Below, one piece after another: positions 16,930 through 26,896 of a stretch of DNA of 38,672 nucleotides (the first letter of the stretch is position 1; each line of letters opens with the position of its first letter). The notes under the pieces were generated by a model that was not told the origin of the DNA, searched no databases, and saw only the letters and a program-made list of their open reading frames with translations. Made by a program: the position numbers and the translations under genes. Source of the DNA: Paracoccaceae bacterium (lineage in GTDB: Bacteria; Pseudomonadota; Alphaproteobacteria; Rhodobacterales; Rhodobacteraceae); contig JABBAP010000070.1 of the NCBI GenBank assembly GCA_018607905.1, positions 1 to 38,672 of the forward strand. The letters are read 5' to 3'.

Positions 16930-19464
16930 GTGCTGCGGTTCATTTTAAACATATTTGGCTGGCTTTTTAGCGCGGCGACGATTGGCGCGGTGTTTGTCGT
17001 GATGATCTTGGGCGCTGTGTTCTGGATGTATGGTCGCGATTTGCCTGACCATCAGGCGCTGGCCAGTTATGAACCTGCCACAATCAGCCGTGTGTATTCC
17101 ATCAACGGTCAAGTGATGGACGAGTTTGCCCACGAGCGGCGCATGTTCACCCCTGCGGATGAAATTCCCGATATCGTGAAATTTGCGTTTGTAAGTGCCG
17201 AGGATAAGCATTTCTACGAGCACAAGGGCTATGACATTCAAGGGATTATCAAAGCGGGTTTGGACGCAGCGCAGGGCGGGCGATTGCGCGGCGCATCCAC
17301 CATTACCCAACAGGTGATGAAGAACTTTTTGCTGGATGGATCGCGATCCTTTGAACGTAAAATCAAAGAGATCATTCTGGCGAGTCGTCTGGAGACAACG
17401 CTGAGCAAGGATCAAATCCTCGAGCTGTATTTGAACGAGATTTTTCTGGGCCAGAATTCTTATGGCGTGACCGCTGCTGCCGATACGTATTTCGGCAAAA
17501 ACCTAGAGGAATTAACCCCAGGTGAAGCTGCGTATTTGGCCAGCCTGCCGAAATCGCCGTCAAACCGACACCCCGTTCGACAGCGCGCGGATGCTTTGTT
17601 TTGGCGCAACAATACGCTGCGTTTGATGAACGAAAATAGATACATTGATGCGCAAACCTACGAGCTAGAAAAAAACAGCGAGCTGCGCTCTGTTCAGGGC
17701 GGGGAGTACGCCTCTACGCGGTCCGAACGCCCGCCGCGTGATTATTTCACCGATGAAATTCGTCGTCAGTTGTCGGGCGATTTTGGCGAGGAAGAATTTT
17801 TTGGCGGTGGTTTAACCATTCGCGCAACGATGGACCCCGTGTTGCAAGACGAAGCGGCCAAAGCATTGCGCGCGGGTTTGGAAAAATACGACCGCAATTT
17901 GGCGATTTATCGCGGTGCGATAGAAAAGCTAGATCCTGCCGTGTTGGGTGATGAAGCCAGCTGGCGCGAGGCGTTGGGCGGCACGAAGGCGTCGCGCGAC
18001 ATTGACAGTTGGAAGCCCGCAGTGGTTTTGGATCTGTCGGATAAATCGGCCCGCATCGGTATTGAAGGCGAAGACGAGGACGCCGACGGGCATTTCCTGT
18101 CGATGAAAGATTTGGGGCGCTGGCGTCCTGTTCAAGAAAATGGCCGTGGCGGCAAAAAGGCCCGCAAGCCCGCCGATTTGCTGGCCGTTGGCGATGTGAT
18201 CCACATTCGCGCGGTGACAAGTGATGCGGATGGTTCGTTCGTGCGTTGGTCGCTGCGCCAAATCCCCCGCATTCAGGGCGGGTTCATGGCGATGGATACA
18301 AATACCGGTCGTGTTTTGGCGATGCAGGGCGGGTTTTCATATCAGCATTCGGTGTTTAATCGCGCCACCCAAGCAGCGCGTCAGCCGGGCTCCAGTTTTA
18401 AACCGTTTGTTTACGCCTCCGCGCTCGACAGTGGGTATTCCCCTGCGGCCATCGTTGTAGATGCCCCAATCGAAGTGCAAACGCCCCAAGGGTTGTGGCG
18501 TCCGCAAAATGCTTCGAAAAAGTTTTATGGACCAGCACCGTTGCGAACGGGGATTGAACGGTCAAGAAACTTGATGACCATTCGTTTGGCCCAAGACGTT
18601 GGCATGAATGTTGTGGCCGATTACGCCGAACGGTTTGGCGTTTACAAAGACATGAACGAAGTGCTGGCAAACTCGCTCGGGGCGCAAGAAACCACGCTGT
18701 TCCGCATGGTTGCAGCCTATGCGATGTTTGCAAATGGCGGCGAGCGGGTGGAGCCAACGCTGGTGGACCGCGTGCAAGATCGCTGGGGCAAAACGATTTA
18801 TCGCCACGATCAGCGCCAGTGCGAGGGCTGTAAGTTGGCATCGCTTGAGGCGGGGATTTCGCCAAAAATCGTATCGGATCGCGAACGGGTGATGGACGCG
18901 GTGACGGCCTATCAGTTGACGTCGATGATGCGCGGCGTTGTGGAACGGGGCACGGCCAGCGGGTCGGTAAAACTCGGCGTTCCAGTGGCGGGTAAAACAG
19001 GCACGACAAATGATGCAAAAGACGTTTGGTTTGTTGGATTTACGCCCAATATCGTGGCTGGATGTTACATGGGCTATGACCGCCCACAATCGCTCGGGCG
19101 CGGTGCGTCAGGTGGCGGGATGTGCGGCCCAGTATTCAATCGGTTCATGAAAAAGGCGATTGCTGAATACGGATCGAGCGATTTTGAAGTGCCGCCAAAT
19201 ACTTATTTCTTGAAGTTTGATCGCTTTTCTGGCGCGCGTTTGCCAAATGATGCGACGGGGGATCACGTGGTTGCGGAGTTGTTTCGCGAAGGCGAAGAGC
19301 CGCAGTTCGGCATAAGCATTATTGATGGTGGTTTTGCCATGGGCGAAGATTTGCAGCTGTTCAGCGGCGGCGACGATACACAAATCACGACGTCGACGGG
19401 CAAGAAGAAAACCATCGCAAAGAAGGCGACGTTTGGGTCGCTGTCTTCGGGTGGTTTATACTAG
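16930..19464 (+). CDS. Penicillin-binding protein 1A (bifunctional)
   Basis: A class A PBP that polymerises and crosslinks peptidoglycan at the inner-membrane surface. Using the GTG start (AGGGA seven bases upstream) it is 844 residues; a longer frame to 16831 adds 33 unlikely residues before the membrane anchor. The anchor is about 5-33. The glycosyltransferase domain has catalytic Glu91 in SAEDKHFYEHKG, GASTITQQ, and RKIKEIILA. The transpeptidase domain has Ser488 (SSFK), SRN at 545 and KTGTT with Lys689. The insert between the domains (about 310-460) is an OB-like region as in gram-negative PBP1A. I see nothing missing. The 102 bases to the next gene include a small AAAGGC/GCCTTT hairpin at 19526-19542. 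Confidence 0.95.
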   Translation: MLRFILNIFGWLFSAATIGAVFVVMILGAVFWMYGRDLPDHQALASYEPATISRVYSINGQVMDEFAHERRMFTPADEIPDIVKFAFVSAEDKHFYEHKGYDIQGIIKAGLDAAQGGRLRGASTITQQVMKNFLLDGSRSFERKIKEIILASRLETTLSKDQILELYLNEIFLGQNSYGVTAAADTYFGKNLEELTPGEAAYLASLPKSPSNRHPVRQRADALFWRNNTLRLMNENRYIDAQTYELEKNSELRSVQGGEYASTRSERPPRDYFTDEIRRQLSGDFGEEEFFGGGLTIRATMDPVLQDEAAKALRAGLEKYDRNLAIYRGAIEKLDPAVLGDEASWREALGGTKASRDIDSWKPAVVLDLSDKSARIGIEGEDEDADGHFLSMKDLGRWRPVQENGRGGKKARKPADLLAVGDVIHIRAVTSDADGSFVRWSLRQIPRIQGGFMAMDTNTGRVLAMQGGFSYQHSVFNRATQAARQPGSSFKPFVYASALDSGYSPAAIVVDAPIEVQTPQGLWRPQNASKKFYGPAPLRTGIERSRNLMTIRLAQDVGMNVVADYAERFGVYKDMNEVLANSLGAQETTLFRMVAAYAMFANGGERVEPTLVDRVQDRWGKTIYRHDQRQCEGCKLASLEAGISPKIVSDRERVMDAVTAYQLTSMMRGVVERGTASGSVKLGVPVAGKTGTTNDAKDVWFVGFTPNIVAGCYMGYDRPQSLGRGASGGGMCGPVFNRFMKKAIAEYGSSDFEVPPNTYFLKFDRFSGARLPNDATGDHVVAELFREGEEPQFGISIIDGGFAMGEDLQLFSGGDDTQITTSTGKKKTIAKKATFGSLSSGGLY

Positions 19465-19565
19465 GCTGTTTTCGGTTTTTCTGTGTTTGGTCTTGAATTT
19501 AGCACCCTAATACCCAAATGTAGCTAAAGGCGTTAGGCCTTTGGGACCAAAAACAGGAGAGACTG

Positions 19566-19987
19566 ATGGGACTTTGGAATTTTGTAAAAGGGGCAGGGAA
19601 ATCCCTGTTTGGCGCGGCTGAAGCAGCCCCTGCGAAAGATGCATTGATAAAAGAAATCGAAGCCTTGGCTTGGATGCCACGGGGCTTGATATTGAAATCG
19701 ACGGAGACAAAGTGTCCGTTGGTGGTTCGGCTGTAAGCCAAGAAATGAAAGAAAAGGTCATTCTGGCTGTGGGCAACGTCGAGGGCGTGGCCGCGGTTGA
19801 TGACACGGCGGGCGGCGATGATCCTGTGTTCCACACAGTTGAAAAAGGCGACACGCTTTGGGCGATTTCGTCCAAGACGCTGGGCAACGGCAGCCGTTAC
19901 AACGAAATCTTTGAGGCAAACAAACCGATGTTGTCGCACCCAGATAAGATTTATCCAGGTCAGGTTCTGCGGATTCCTGCCAAATAA
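19566..19987 (+). pseudogene. BON-LysM protein (YgaU/Kbp-like) with one-base frameshift
   Basis: The gene starts with a good AGGAGA ribosome-binding site and reads MGLWNFVKGAGKSLFGAA, matching the N-terminus of the YgaU/Kbp family (E. coli begins MGLFNFVKDAG). After Leu34 (TTG at 19665-19667) the frame goes off. Restoring one G in the GG at 19667-19668 gives the expected EALGLDATGLDIEIDGDKVSV and then the BON core and LysM domain (HTVEKGDTLWAISSKTLG, then SHPDKIYPGQVLRIPAK) to a stop at 19985-19987. Both halves are otherwise intact, so this is either a sequencing error or a fresh inactivation. E. coli Kbp binds potassium; a similar role is inferred. No canonical slippery heptamer is present. 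Confidence 0.8.
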
Positions 19988-20019
19988 TTTCGCGCCAGAA
20001 ATGGCGTATGTTTTCTTCG

Positions 20020-20054
20020 AAAGCCCTGCCAATTTGGTGGGGCTTTTGTTTTTT
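20020..20054 (+). terminator. Rho-independent terminator after the BON-LysM gene
   Basis: An 11-bp stem AAAGCCCTGCC / GGTGGGGCTTT (two G-U pairs) with an AATTT loop leads into TTTTGTTTTTT. It lies 32 bases after the stop codon. Confidence 0.93.
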
Positions 20055-20177
20055 GCCTGAGGTATTTGAACGGGTTAAAAGTTTTCCTAGCGTAACGCTT
20101 GCTCTTATTTGGTTTTGGCCGCATTCTTTGGGCCGAAAATAAGGGCGCGAGAAGCGCTATTCTGGGAGGAAAAACAC

Positions 20178-22070
20178 ATGGCCATCACTGATCTGGCGTC
20201 TGTCGTCGCGGTTGAAACCGAAATGCCTGTTGAGGACCGTTGGACGGCGAAAACCGTTTATCAGCAGTTGGAACAGACTTGCGAAAAGTTTGGCACCAAA
20301 GATGCGGTGAGTTTTCAGCTGTTGGGGGGGCCGAATGACCCAAACATCACGCTAAGCTGGAACGAGACCAAGGATCGCATTACGCAAGCGGCGAACCTGT
20401 TTCGCTCGCTCGGTGTGGGGCCAAAAGATGTAGTGGCGTATTTGTTGCCAACGACTCACGAGACCGCGATCACCATGATGGGCGGCATGACGGCGGGCAT
20501 TGTTGCGCCGATCAATCCAACCCTGCAACCAGACCAGATATCAGCATTGTTGCGCGAAACAGGGGCCAAGGTTTTGGTGACCTTGAAGGCATTTCCAAAG
20601 ACAGAAGTCGCACAATTGGCAGCCCAAGCGGTTGCGGGTGCGCCCAATGTGACGACCGTAGTAGAAATTGATTTGCTGGCGCATTTGACGGGTTTGAAGA
20701 AGTTTATCGTGCCGCTGGTGCGCCCGAAGGTGGAAACCAAGCACCATGCAAAGGTGATCGAATTTAACGCGGCATTGGCAAGCCAGCCAAAAGACAAGCT
20801 GACGTTCGAGGAAGATTTGAACGATCCCTATTGCGCGTATTTCCACACGGGTGGAACGACGGGCATGCCAAAGATTGCGCAGCACAAACATTCTGGCATT
20901 ATTTTCAACGGCATGTTGGGCAATATTCTGTCGCTTGACGAAAGCTCGGTGGTGATTTGTCCGCTGCCGATGTTCCACGTTATGGCGGCGCATGTGTTCT
21001 GGTCTGCGGTGCTGTTTGGGGGCGGGCACATCGTGTTTCCGACCCCTGCGGGGTATCGCGGTGACGGTGTGTTCGACAATTTCTGGAAGTTGGTCGAGCG
21101 GTATAAAGCCACGTATATGGTGACGGTTCCGACCGCAGCGGCGGCGTTGCTGCAACGGCCAGTTAATGCGGATATTTCATCATTGAAGGGCGCTATGTGT
21201 GGCTCTTCGCCGTTGCCAATCGAGTTGTTCAAGCGTTTCCAAAGCGTTACGGGCGTTGATATTCTTGAAGGCTATGGCATGACCGAAGCCACGTGTTTGG
21301 TGTCTGGCAACCCTGCGGACGGTGAAAAGGTGATCGGTTCCGTTGGTTATCGGTTCCCGTATACCGACATCAAGATTTTGGATTGCGCCGAAGATGGCAG
21401 CATTCTGAAAGAGATGGGTCCAGATGAAGTGGGCGAGATTTGCGTGCTGAATGCGGGTGTGAATGTGGGCGAAACCTATACAGATCCGACCAAGAATGTT
21501 GGGTTGTATGCGGGTGGAACACATTTGCGCACGGGTGATTTGGGGCGGATTGATGGCAATGGGTACCTTTGGATCACGGGGCGTGCGAAGGATTTGATTA
21601 TTCGGGGTGGTCACAACATTGACCCCGCGATGATCGAAGAGGCGCTTGCGGGGCATCCTGATGTTGGGTTTGCGGGCGCGATTGGCCAGCCAGATGCACA
21701 TGCGGGCGAGGTGCCTTGCGCGTTTGTGGAATTGGTTGAAGGCGCGACGGCCAGCGTTGATGATTTGCTGGCGTTTTGTAAGGAAAATGTCCACGAGCGG
21801 GCGGCGCAACCAAAGTATCTGGAGATCATGGACGAGCTGCCGAAAACCGCGGTTGGCAAAATCTTTAAGCCTGATTTGCGACGTTCGGCGATTACGCGGA
21901 TTTACAACGCGGCGTTGGCGGATGCGGGTGTTGGTGCATCGGTTATGAAGGTGGTTGAAGACAAGAAACGCGGCTTGGTTGCGCAGTTGGAGAAATCTGA
22001 TGCGGCTGTGACTGACGACGCGGTGAAAGCGGTGCTGGGCGCGTTCATCAATCAGTGGGAATGGGCGTAA
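20178..22070 (+). CDS. AMP-forming acyl-CoA synthetase
   Basis: A 630-residue ANL-superfamily enzyme that activates a carboxylic acid with ATP and CoA. The phosphate loop YFHTGGTTGMPK, the A5 motif EGYGMTEAT, the A7/A8 region LRTGDLGRIDGNGYLWITGRAKD and the C-terminal Lys motif KTAVGKIFKPDLR are all in place. The overall layout resembles long-chain or general acyl-CoA synthetases of Rhodobacterales, but chain-length preference cannot be read. The start at MAITDLASV is chosen because GGGAGGA precedes it by seven bases; the frame extends 23 codons upstream without family similarity. It is a single-gene unit between two strong terminators. Confidence 0.92.
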   Translation: MAITDLASVVAVETEMPVEDRWTAKTVYQQLEQTCEKFGTKDAVSFQLLGGPNDPNITLSWNETKDRITQAANLFRSLGVGPKDVVAYLLPTTHETAITMMGGMTAGIVAPINPTLQPDQISALLRETGAKVLVTLKAFPKTEVAQLAAQAVAGAPNVTTVVEIDLLAHLTGLKKFIVPLVRPKVETKHHAKVIEFNAALASQPKDKLTFEEDLNDPYCAYFHTGGTTGMPKIAQHKHSGIIFNGMLGNILSLDESSVVICPLPMFHVMAAHVFWSAVLFGGGHIVFPTPAGYRGDGVFDNFWKLVERYKATYMVTVPTAAAALLQRPVNADISSLKGAMCGSSPLPIELFKRFQSVTGVDILEGYGMTEATCLVSGNPADGEKVIGSVGYRFPYTDIKILDCAEDGSILKEMGPDEVGEICVLNAGVNVGETYTDPTKNVGLYAGGTHLRTGDLGRIDGNGYLWITGRAKDLIIRGGHNIDPAMIEEALAGHPDVGFAGAIGQPDAHAGEVPCAFVELVEGATASVDDLLAFCKENVHERAAQPKYLEIMDELPKTAVGKIFKPDLRRSAITRIYNAALADAGVGASVMKVVEDKKRGLVAQLEKSDAAVTDDAVKAVLGAFINQWEWA

Positions 22071-22126
22071 CGTCTGGACTGGGGATTTTATCCCCAGACC
22101 CCTAGGATGTATGAGGCCAAAAGAAG

Positions 22127-22153
22127 AGGGGCGGCGGTGGCTGCCCCTTTTTT
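22127..22153 (+). terminator. Rho-independent terminator after acyl-CoA synthetase
   Basis: AGGGGC at 22127-22132 pairs with GCCCCT at 22143-22148 and a run of six T follows, ending two bases before the metG stop codon on the other strand. Confidence 0.85.
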
Positions 22154-22154
22154 G

Positions 22155-23867
22155 TTAGCTGTCGCCTGCGAATTTGGCCTGCATTTCATCGCGGGCGTCG
22201 TCGGTGATTTTGGCGAAGGTGATTTCGGGTACACTAAAGGCGTGGCCGACGGGCAGCAGGTTTACGGCCGCTGCTACGTTTTCGGGCCATGCCAGCGGCG
22301 TGTTCATCGCATCAGACAGCGCGTCGGCGGCGTCTGGGATGAAGGGTTCGGATAGGGCAGCGTAAAACGGGACCAGGTTTAGCGCGAAACGGATTTGGGT
22401 GGCGGCGGCGGCCTCGTCTGTTTTGAAAACGGACCAGGGCGCTACCTCTTGCAGGTATTCGTTGCCGAGCGACCAGATTGCGCGAAGTTCGGACGCGGCT
22501 TTGCGGATTTCCATGTCGGCCATGTAGGTTTCGTAGGCAGTTAGGCGGGTTTGCAGCGCGTCAATCACCGCCTGTTCGGCAGGGCCGTAATCATTGCCAG
22601 CAGGAATTTCTTCGCTGAATTTAGAGCGACAGAATTTGGTGACGCGCGAGACGAAATTGCCGAGCACGTTGGCGAGGTCGGAGTTTACGCAGGCTTGGAA
22701 ATCGTCCCATGTAAATTCGGAATCTGAGGATTCTGGAGTGTGGGACAGCAGCCACCAGCGCCAGTAATCGGACGGCAGAATGGCAAGCGCTTGGTCCATA
22801 AAGACGCCGCGCCCTTTGGATGTTGAAAACTGACCGCCGTCGTAATTGAGGTAGTTGAAGGATTTGATGTAATCCACCAGCTTCCACGGTTCATCTGATC
22901 CCATGATTGTGGCAGGGAAAGACAGTGTGTGGAACGGCACGTTGTCTTTGCCCATGAATTGCACGTAAGTCACGTCATCCGCGCCTTTGTCTGTGCGCCA
23001 CCAGCGTTCCCAATCCGCATCGACCTTGCCGTTGGCGTCTGCCCATTCAGCGGTGGCTGCGATGTATTCAATGGGGGCGTCGAACCAGACGTAGAAGACT
23101 TTGCCTTCCATGCCGGGCCAGTTTTCTGTGCCACGCTTGACGGGGATGCCCCAATCGAGATCGCGGGTGATGCCGCGATCGCGCAGGCCTTCGCCGTCGT
23201 GCAGCCATTTTTTGGCGATGGAGGTGGTGAGGATCGGCCAATCGGTTTTTGAGGAAATCCATGCGTCGAGTTTGTCTTTTAGCGTCGATTGGCGCAGGTA
23301 CAGGTGTTTTGTGTCGCGCACTTCGAGATCTGTGGAGCCTGAAATGGCGGAGCGGGGATTGATCAGATCGGTCGGGTCGAGCTGTTTTGTGCAGACCTCG
23401 CATTGATCGCCGCGCGCGTCTTCACTTCCGCAGTTGGGGCAGGTGCCCTCGATGTAGCGGTCAGGCAGGAAGCGGCCATCGGCGTTGGAGTAGACTTGCG
23501 TTTCAGAGACTTCTTCGATCAGGCCCGCATCGGCGAGTTTACCCGCAAAATGTTGCGTGAGCCTGTGATTGCGATCAGAGGAGGAACGGCCGTAGTGATC
23601 AAATGACAGGCGGAACCCATCGGCCAATTCGGACTGAACGGCGTGCATTTCTTTGCAATATTCTTCGACGGGTTTGCCAGCTTTGGCGGCGGCCAATTCG
23701 GCGGGTGTGCCGTGTTCATCGGTGGCGCAAATGAACATCACCTCGTTGCCACGGGCGCGGTGGTAGCGCGCGAACAGATCGGCGGGCAATTGCGAGCCGA
23801 CCAGATTGCCGAGGTGTTTAATCCCGTTGATGTAGGGAATTGCGGAGGTGATGAGGATACGGGCCAT
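22155..23867 (-). CDS. metG: Methionyl-tRNA synthetase
   Basis: A class I aminoacyl-tRNA synthetase charging tRNA-Met. The 570-residue length fits MetG without the C-terminal EMAP dimerisation domain. The HIGH-type motif is HLGN at 18-21, following [10 protein letters not shown]. The zinc knuckle is CPNC plus CEVC around 143-158. The KMSKS-type motif is the variant FSTSKGRG (about 344-351). The anticodon-binding helical domain includes [13 protein letters not shown] and [14 protein letters not shown]. It converges on the acyl-CoA synthetase gene and is divergent from the lipase gene. No T-box-like leader is visible. Confidence 0.97.
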   Translation of the reverse strand: MARILITSAIPYINGIKHLGNLVGSQLPADLFARYHRARGNEVMFICATDEHGTPAELAAAKAGKPVEEYCKEMHAVQSELADGFRLSFDHYGRSSSDRNHRLTQHFAGKLADAGLIEEVSETQVYSNADGRFLPDRYIEGTCPNCGSEDARGDQCEVCTKQLDPTDLINPRSAISGSTDLEVRDTKHLYLRQSTLKDKLDAWISSKTDWPILTTSIAKKWLHDGEGLRDRGITRDLDWGIPVKRGTENWPGMEGKVFYVWFDAPIEYIAATAEWADANGKVDADWERWWRTDKGADDVTYVQFMGKDNVPFHTLSFPATIMGSDEPWKLVDYIKSFNYLNYDGGQFSTSKGRGVFMDQALAILPSDYWRWWLLSHTPESSDSEFTWDDFQACVNSDLANVLGNFVSRVTKFCRSKFSEEIPAGNDYGPAEQAVIDALQTRLTAYETYMADMEIRKAASELRAIWSLGNEYLQEVAPWSVFKTDEAAAATQIRFALNLVPFYAALSEPFIPDAADALSDAMNTPLAWPENVAAAVNLLPVGHAFSVPEITFAKITDDARDEMQAKFAGDS

Positions 23868-24043
23868 GATGTGCGTCTTTGATTACTGCGTGTTTTGCAG
23901 ATGTAGCGGATGTGGCGAAAGGGCGGAAGGGGCAATGCGTCAGCTGCGCGAGATTGGTGGCCTGTTTACCATTTTGTTGCGTAATTTTTGGAATTCGCGC
24001 TAGGGTGGTGGCGTATCTTATATTTGAAATTTGGAATCATGAA

Positions 24044-24700
24044 ATGAAATTATCTATCGCACATTGCGCCGATTTGGTCGCGGGAAGTTACACTGCCGTA
24101 AAACACAAGAAACGCGGAAGGCTGACAAAAGGCGTGGTGGAGTATTTTGACGACAAGGGCGCGCAAGCCTTGATGTTGGATCATAATGTGATGGTGATCC
24201 CTGGCTCAAATGAGCTGTTGGATTGGATGCGCAACGTCAACGTCTATAATATTTTGGGTAAGAAATACAAAGCCAAGTCGCAGGCGAAATCCAAAACGGG
24301 TGCGATTTTGCATTCAGGGTTTAATCGCCATGCGAATTTGCTGGGGATTTTTGCCAAAGAACATGATGCAAAGTTTATTATCGGGCATTCTTTGGGCGGT
24401 GCGGCGGCGCAGATTTTGGGCAGCTGGATGGGGGTTCCAGCGGTTGGGTTTGCATCACCGCGCGTGAAGTTGGGCGAGCGTAAAGTAAAGAACGAGAGGC
24501 TGATTTTGAACATCTGCCGGTTAGATGATTTTGTCACCCATGTGCCGCCAAGCGAGGTTGGATTTCGCCGCTTGGGTAAGACTGTTCAGTTGATACCGCC
24601 AACAACAAACCCCGGGCTTGATCATTCGATGCCGAATTACATCAAGGCGTTGGGGTATGACACGCTGGATGAAAAACTGCCCAAAACTTGGGGCAAGTAG
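24044..24700 (+). CDS. Class 3 (Lipase_3) lipase-like hydrolase
   Basis: The 218-residue protein has the nucleophile elbow IIGHSLGGAAA with Ser116, followed by VGFASPRVKLG, then Asp161 or Asp162 in CRLDDFVTHVPP and His194 in GLDHSMPNY. This Ser-Asp-His order and the surrounding motifs are those of Lipase_3 (fungal lipase-like) proteins. There is no signal peptide, so it probably acts in the cytoplasm or is a phage-like or effector-type lipase. The substrate is unknown. The start at MKLSIAHCAD is chosen because the longer frame back to 23879 is cysteine-rich and not family-like. Its stop is one base from the trpA stop on the other strand. Confidence 0.85.
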   Translation: MKLSIAHCADLVAGSYTAVKHKKRGRLTKGVVEYFDDKGAQALMLDHNVMVIPGSNELLDWMRNVNVYNILGKKYKAKSQAKSKTGAILHSGFNRHANLLGIFAKEHDAKFIIGHSLGGAAAQILGSWMGVPAVGFASPRVKLGERKVKNERLILNICRLDDFVTHVPPSEVGFRRLGKTVQLIPPTTNPGLDHSMPNYIKALGYDTLDEKLPKTWGK

Positions 24701-24701
24701 C

Positions 24702-25493
24702 TTAGGCGCTGTGGGCACCGTCAGCCAAGGTTTTCACAAAGGCGAGCACGTCTGCGACGGGTTCGCCAGCGCCCATTTTTTCCACGATTGCAGAGCCAAC
24801 GACTGCGCCGTCTGATACGGCGGCCATTTCGGCGGCTTGCTGAGGCGTTTTGATGCCAAAGCCGATGCAGACTGGTAGGTCGGTGGATTGTTTGATGCGC
24901 GCTACCTCAACGCCGACGGTTTGCGCATTGGCAGAGCCTGCGCCCGTGATGCCCGCGATTGCGACGTAATAGATGAAGCCAGAGGTGTTTTGCAGCACTT
25001 TGGGGAGGCGTTTTGCATCTGTTGTCGGTGTTGCAAGGCGGATTGGGTGCAGGCCTGCGGCGATGGCTGGGATGGCCAGCTCAACGTCTTCTTCGGGTGG
25101 TAGATCAACGATGATGAAGCCGTCGATGCCCGATGCTTTGGCATCCGCGAGGAATTGATCGACGCCGTGATGATAGATCGGGTTGTAATAGCCCATCAGC
25201 ACGATTGGCGTTGTGTTGTCTGATTTGCGAAATTCAGCGGCCATTTGCAGGGTTTTTTTCAGCGTCATGCCGCCTTCGAGCGCGCGTTGACCTGCAAGTT
25301 GGATGGTTTCGCCGTCGGCCATTGGATCGGTGAAGGGCACGCCGAGTTCGATGATGTCGACGCCAGCGGCAGGCAGGCCTTTCATCAGTTCGAACGTCGC
25401 ATCATAGTTTGGATCACCCGCCATAATGTAGGAAACAAATGCGGATTTGCCGCTTGCTTTGAGTTCGGCGAATTTTGCGTCGATGCGTGACAT
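24702..25493 (-). CDS. trpA: Tryptophan synthase alpha subunit
   Basis: TrpA cleaves indole-3-glycerol phosphate and passes indole to TrpB. At 263 residues it is full length. The catalytic Glu49 ([12 protein letters not shown]) and Asp60 (MAD) are at the same positions as in Salmonella TrpA. The phosphate-binding GITGAGS loop and [10 protein letters not shown] are also clear. It stands alone here with no other trp gene in the window, and lies divergent from ychF with 142 bases between the starts. The stop codon nearly abuts the lipase stop, and there is no terminator between these convergent genes. Confidence 0.97.
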   Translation of the reverse strand: MSRIDAKFAELKASGKSAFVSYIMAGDPNYDATFELMKGLPAAGVDIIELGVPFTDPMADGETIQLAGQRALEGGMTLKKTLQMAAEFRKSDNTTPIVLMGYYNPIYHHGVDQFLADAKASGIDGFIIVDLPPEEDVELAIPAIAAGLHPIRLATPTTDAKRLPKVLQNTSGFIYYVAIAGITGAGSANAQTVGVEVARIKQSTDLPVCIGFGIKTPQQAAEMAAVSDGAVVGSAIVEKMGAGEPVADVLAFVKTLADGAHSA

Positions 25494-25635
25494 GATTGAT
25501 CCTTACGTTCAGTTGGCTTCCAATTGCGCGAATAGGGGGGGGAAATCAAGGGTTGGTGGCGGTTTTTCTTGACCTTGGGCGCATGACTGGTAGGGGATGC
25601 GACAACTTTTAATCAAATGATACGAGGGCGTGCAA

Positions 25636-26733
25636 ATGGGCTTTAAGACTGGGATCGTGGGTATGCCGAATGTGGGGAAATCCACATTGTTCAATGCGCT
25701 GACCAAAACGGCGGCTGCACAGGCGGCGAATTTCCCGTTTTGTACGATTGAGCCGAACGTCGGTGAAGTGTCTGTTCCTGATAAACGGTTGGACACGCTG
25801 GCCAAGATTGCTGGGTCCAAATCCATCATTCCTGCGCGTATGACGTTTGTGGATATTGCGGGCCTTGTGAAGGGCGCAAGCAAGGGCGAGGGACTGGGCA
25901 ACCAGTTTTTGGCCAATATCCGTGAATGCGACACGATTGCCCACGTGTTGCGGTGTTTTGAAGACGACGACATCACCCATGTTGATGGCCGTGTGAACCC
26001 TGTTGAAGACGCGCAAACCATCGAGACGGAGCTGATGCTGGCGGATTTGGAAAGCATCGACAAGCGGATCGCGGGTTTGGTGCGCAAGATGAAGGGCGGC
26101 GACAAGGAAGCTGTTCTGGCCAATGAGCTGTTGGCGCGTGCCAAGGCGGTTATCGAAGAAGGTAAGCCTGCGCGGTTTGTCGAGATTGCGGATGATGAGC
26201 GCAAGGCGTGGGATATGCTGCAACTGCTGACCAGCAAGCCGGTTTTGTATGTGTGCAATGTTGAGGAAGAAAACGCAGCCAACGGCAATGCGCATTCGGA
26301 TGCGGTGGCCAAGATGGCAGCAGACGAAGGCGCGGCGGCTGTCGTGATTTCAGCGGCGATTGAAGAAGAGATCAGCCAGCTGGACGATGACGAAGCGGCG
26401 ATGTTTCTGGAAGAGATGGGTCTGGAAGAAGCGGGCTTGGATCGTTTGATCAAAGCGGGCTATACGCTATTGGCGTTGCAAACCTATTTCACGGTTGGCC
26501 CCAAAGAGGCCCGCGCATGGACGATTGCAAAGGGGACATCTGCACCAAAAGCGGCGGGTGTGATCCACGGTGATTTTGAACGCGGGTTCATTCGCGCTGA
26601 AACGATTGCCTATCAGGATTTCGTTGATAACAACGGCGAGCAGGGTGCCAAAGAAAAGGGCAAGATGCGGGCCGAGGGTAAAACCTATGTGGTTTTGGAC
26701 GGCGATGTGCTGCACTTCTTGTTTAACACCTAA
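25636..26733 (+). CDS. ychF: Redox-regulated ATPase YchF
   Basis: YchF (Obg-family) binds ATP rather than GTP and associates with ribosomes and 20S/30S components. The 365-residue protein has the G1 motif GMPNVGKS (9-16), the G3 region DIAGLVKGASKGEGLGNQFL, the ATP-type NVEEEN in place of NKxD, a helical insert rich in acidic residues, and the C-terminal TGS-like domain ending GKTYVVLDGDVLHFLFN. An in-frame GTG six bases earlier is less likely, because GAGGG is spaced seven bases from the ATG. Upstream, TTGACC at 25569-25574 could serve as a -35, but the partner -10 is poor. Confidence 0.97.
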   Translation: MGFKTGIVGMPNVGKSTLFNALTKTAAAQAANFPFCTIEPNVGEVSVPDKRLDTLAKIAGSKSIIPARMTFVDIAGLVKGASKGEGLGNQFLANIRECDTIAHVLRCFEDDDITHVDGRVNPVEDAQTIETELMLADLESIDKRIAGLVRKMKGGDKEAVLANELLARAKAVIEEGKPARFVEIADDERKAWDMLQLLTSKPVLYVCNVEEENAANGNAHSDAVAKMAADEGAAAVVISAAIEEEISQLDDDEAAMFLEEMGLEEAGLDRLIKAGYTLLALQTYFTVGPKEARAWTIAKGTSAPKAAGVIHGDFERGFIRAETIAYQDFVDNNGEQGAKEKGKMRAEGKTYVVLDGDVLHFLFNT

Positions 26734-26787
26734 CCAGAACCTGATCAGAGAAAATACGCCGGTTTGGCGGGGTGAAACACCGAATTT

Positions 26788-26812
26788 AGGGCTGCTTTTG
26801 CGGCCCTTTTTC
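26788..26812 (+). terminator. Rho-independent terminator after ychF
   Basis: AGGGC at 26788-26792 pairs with GCCCT at 26803-26807 and a run of T follows to 26811. It lies 55 bases after the ychF stop. Confidence 0.8.
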
Positions 26813-26849
26813 GTGGGGTTTTGTTAACATTTAGCGAGTCGAAACATGG

Positions 26850-26865
26850 TTAATGCGTTTTTAAC
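26850..26865 (+). promoter_or_regulatory. CtrA-type box 1 (TTAA-N7-TTAAC)
   Basis: TTAA at 26850-26853, seven bases, then TTAAC at 26861-26865. This is an exact match to the alphaproteobacterial CtrA consensus. It lies 31 bp upstream of the second box, about three helix turns, so both would sit on one DNA face. Confidence 0.65.
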
Positions 26866-26880
26866 CACCCCGATTCGTGG

Positions 26881-26896
26881 TTAAGCACCTGTTAAC
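26881..26896 (+). promoter_or_regulatory. CtrA-type box 2 (TTAA-N7-TTAAC)
   Basis: TTAA at 26881-26884, seven bases, then TTAAC at 26892-26896, again an exact match. Its right half overlaps the candidate -35 element, a position typical of CtrA-activated promoters. Confidence 0.65.

Noticed and set aside
19660-19675. Programmed -1 frameshifting in the BON-LysM gene
   Set aside because: The shift direction would work, but there is no X-XXY-YYZ slippery heptamer or obvious stimulatory structure; an indel or sequencing error is simpler.
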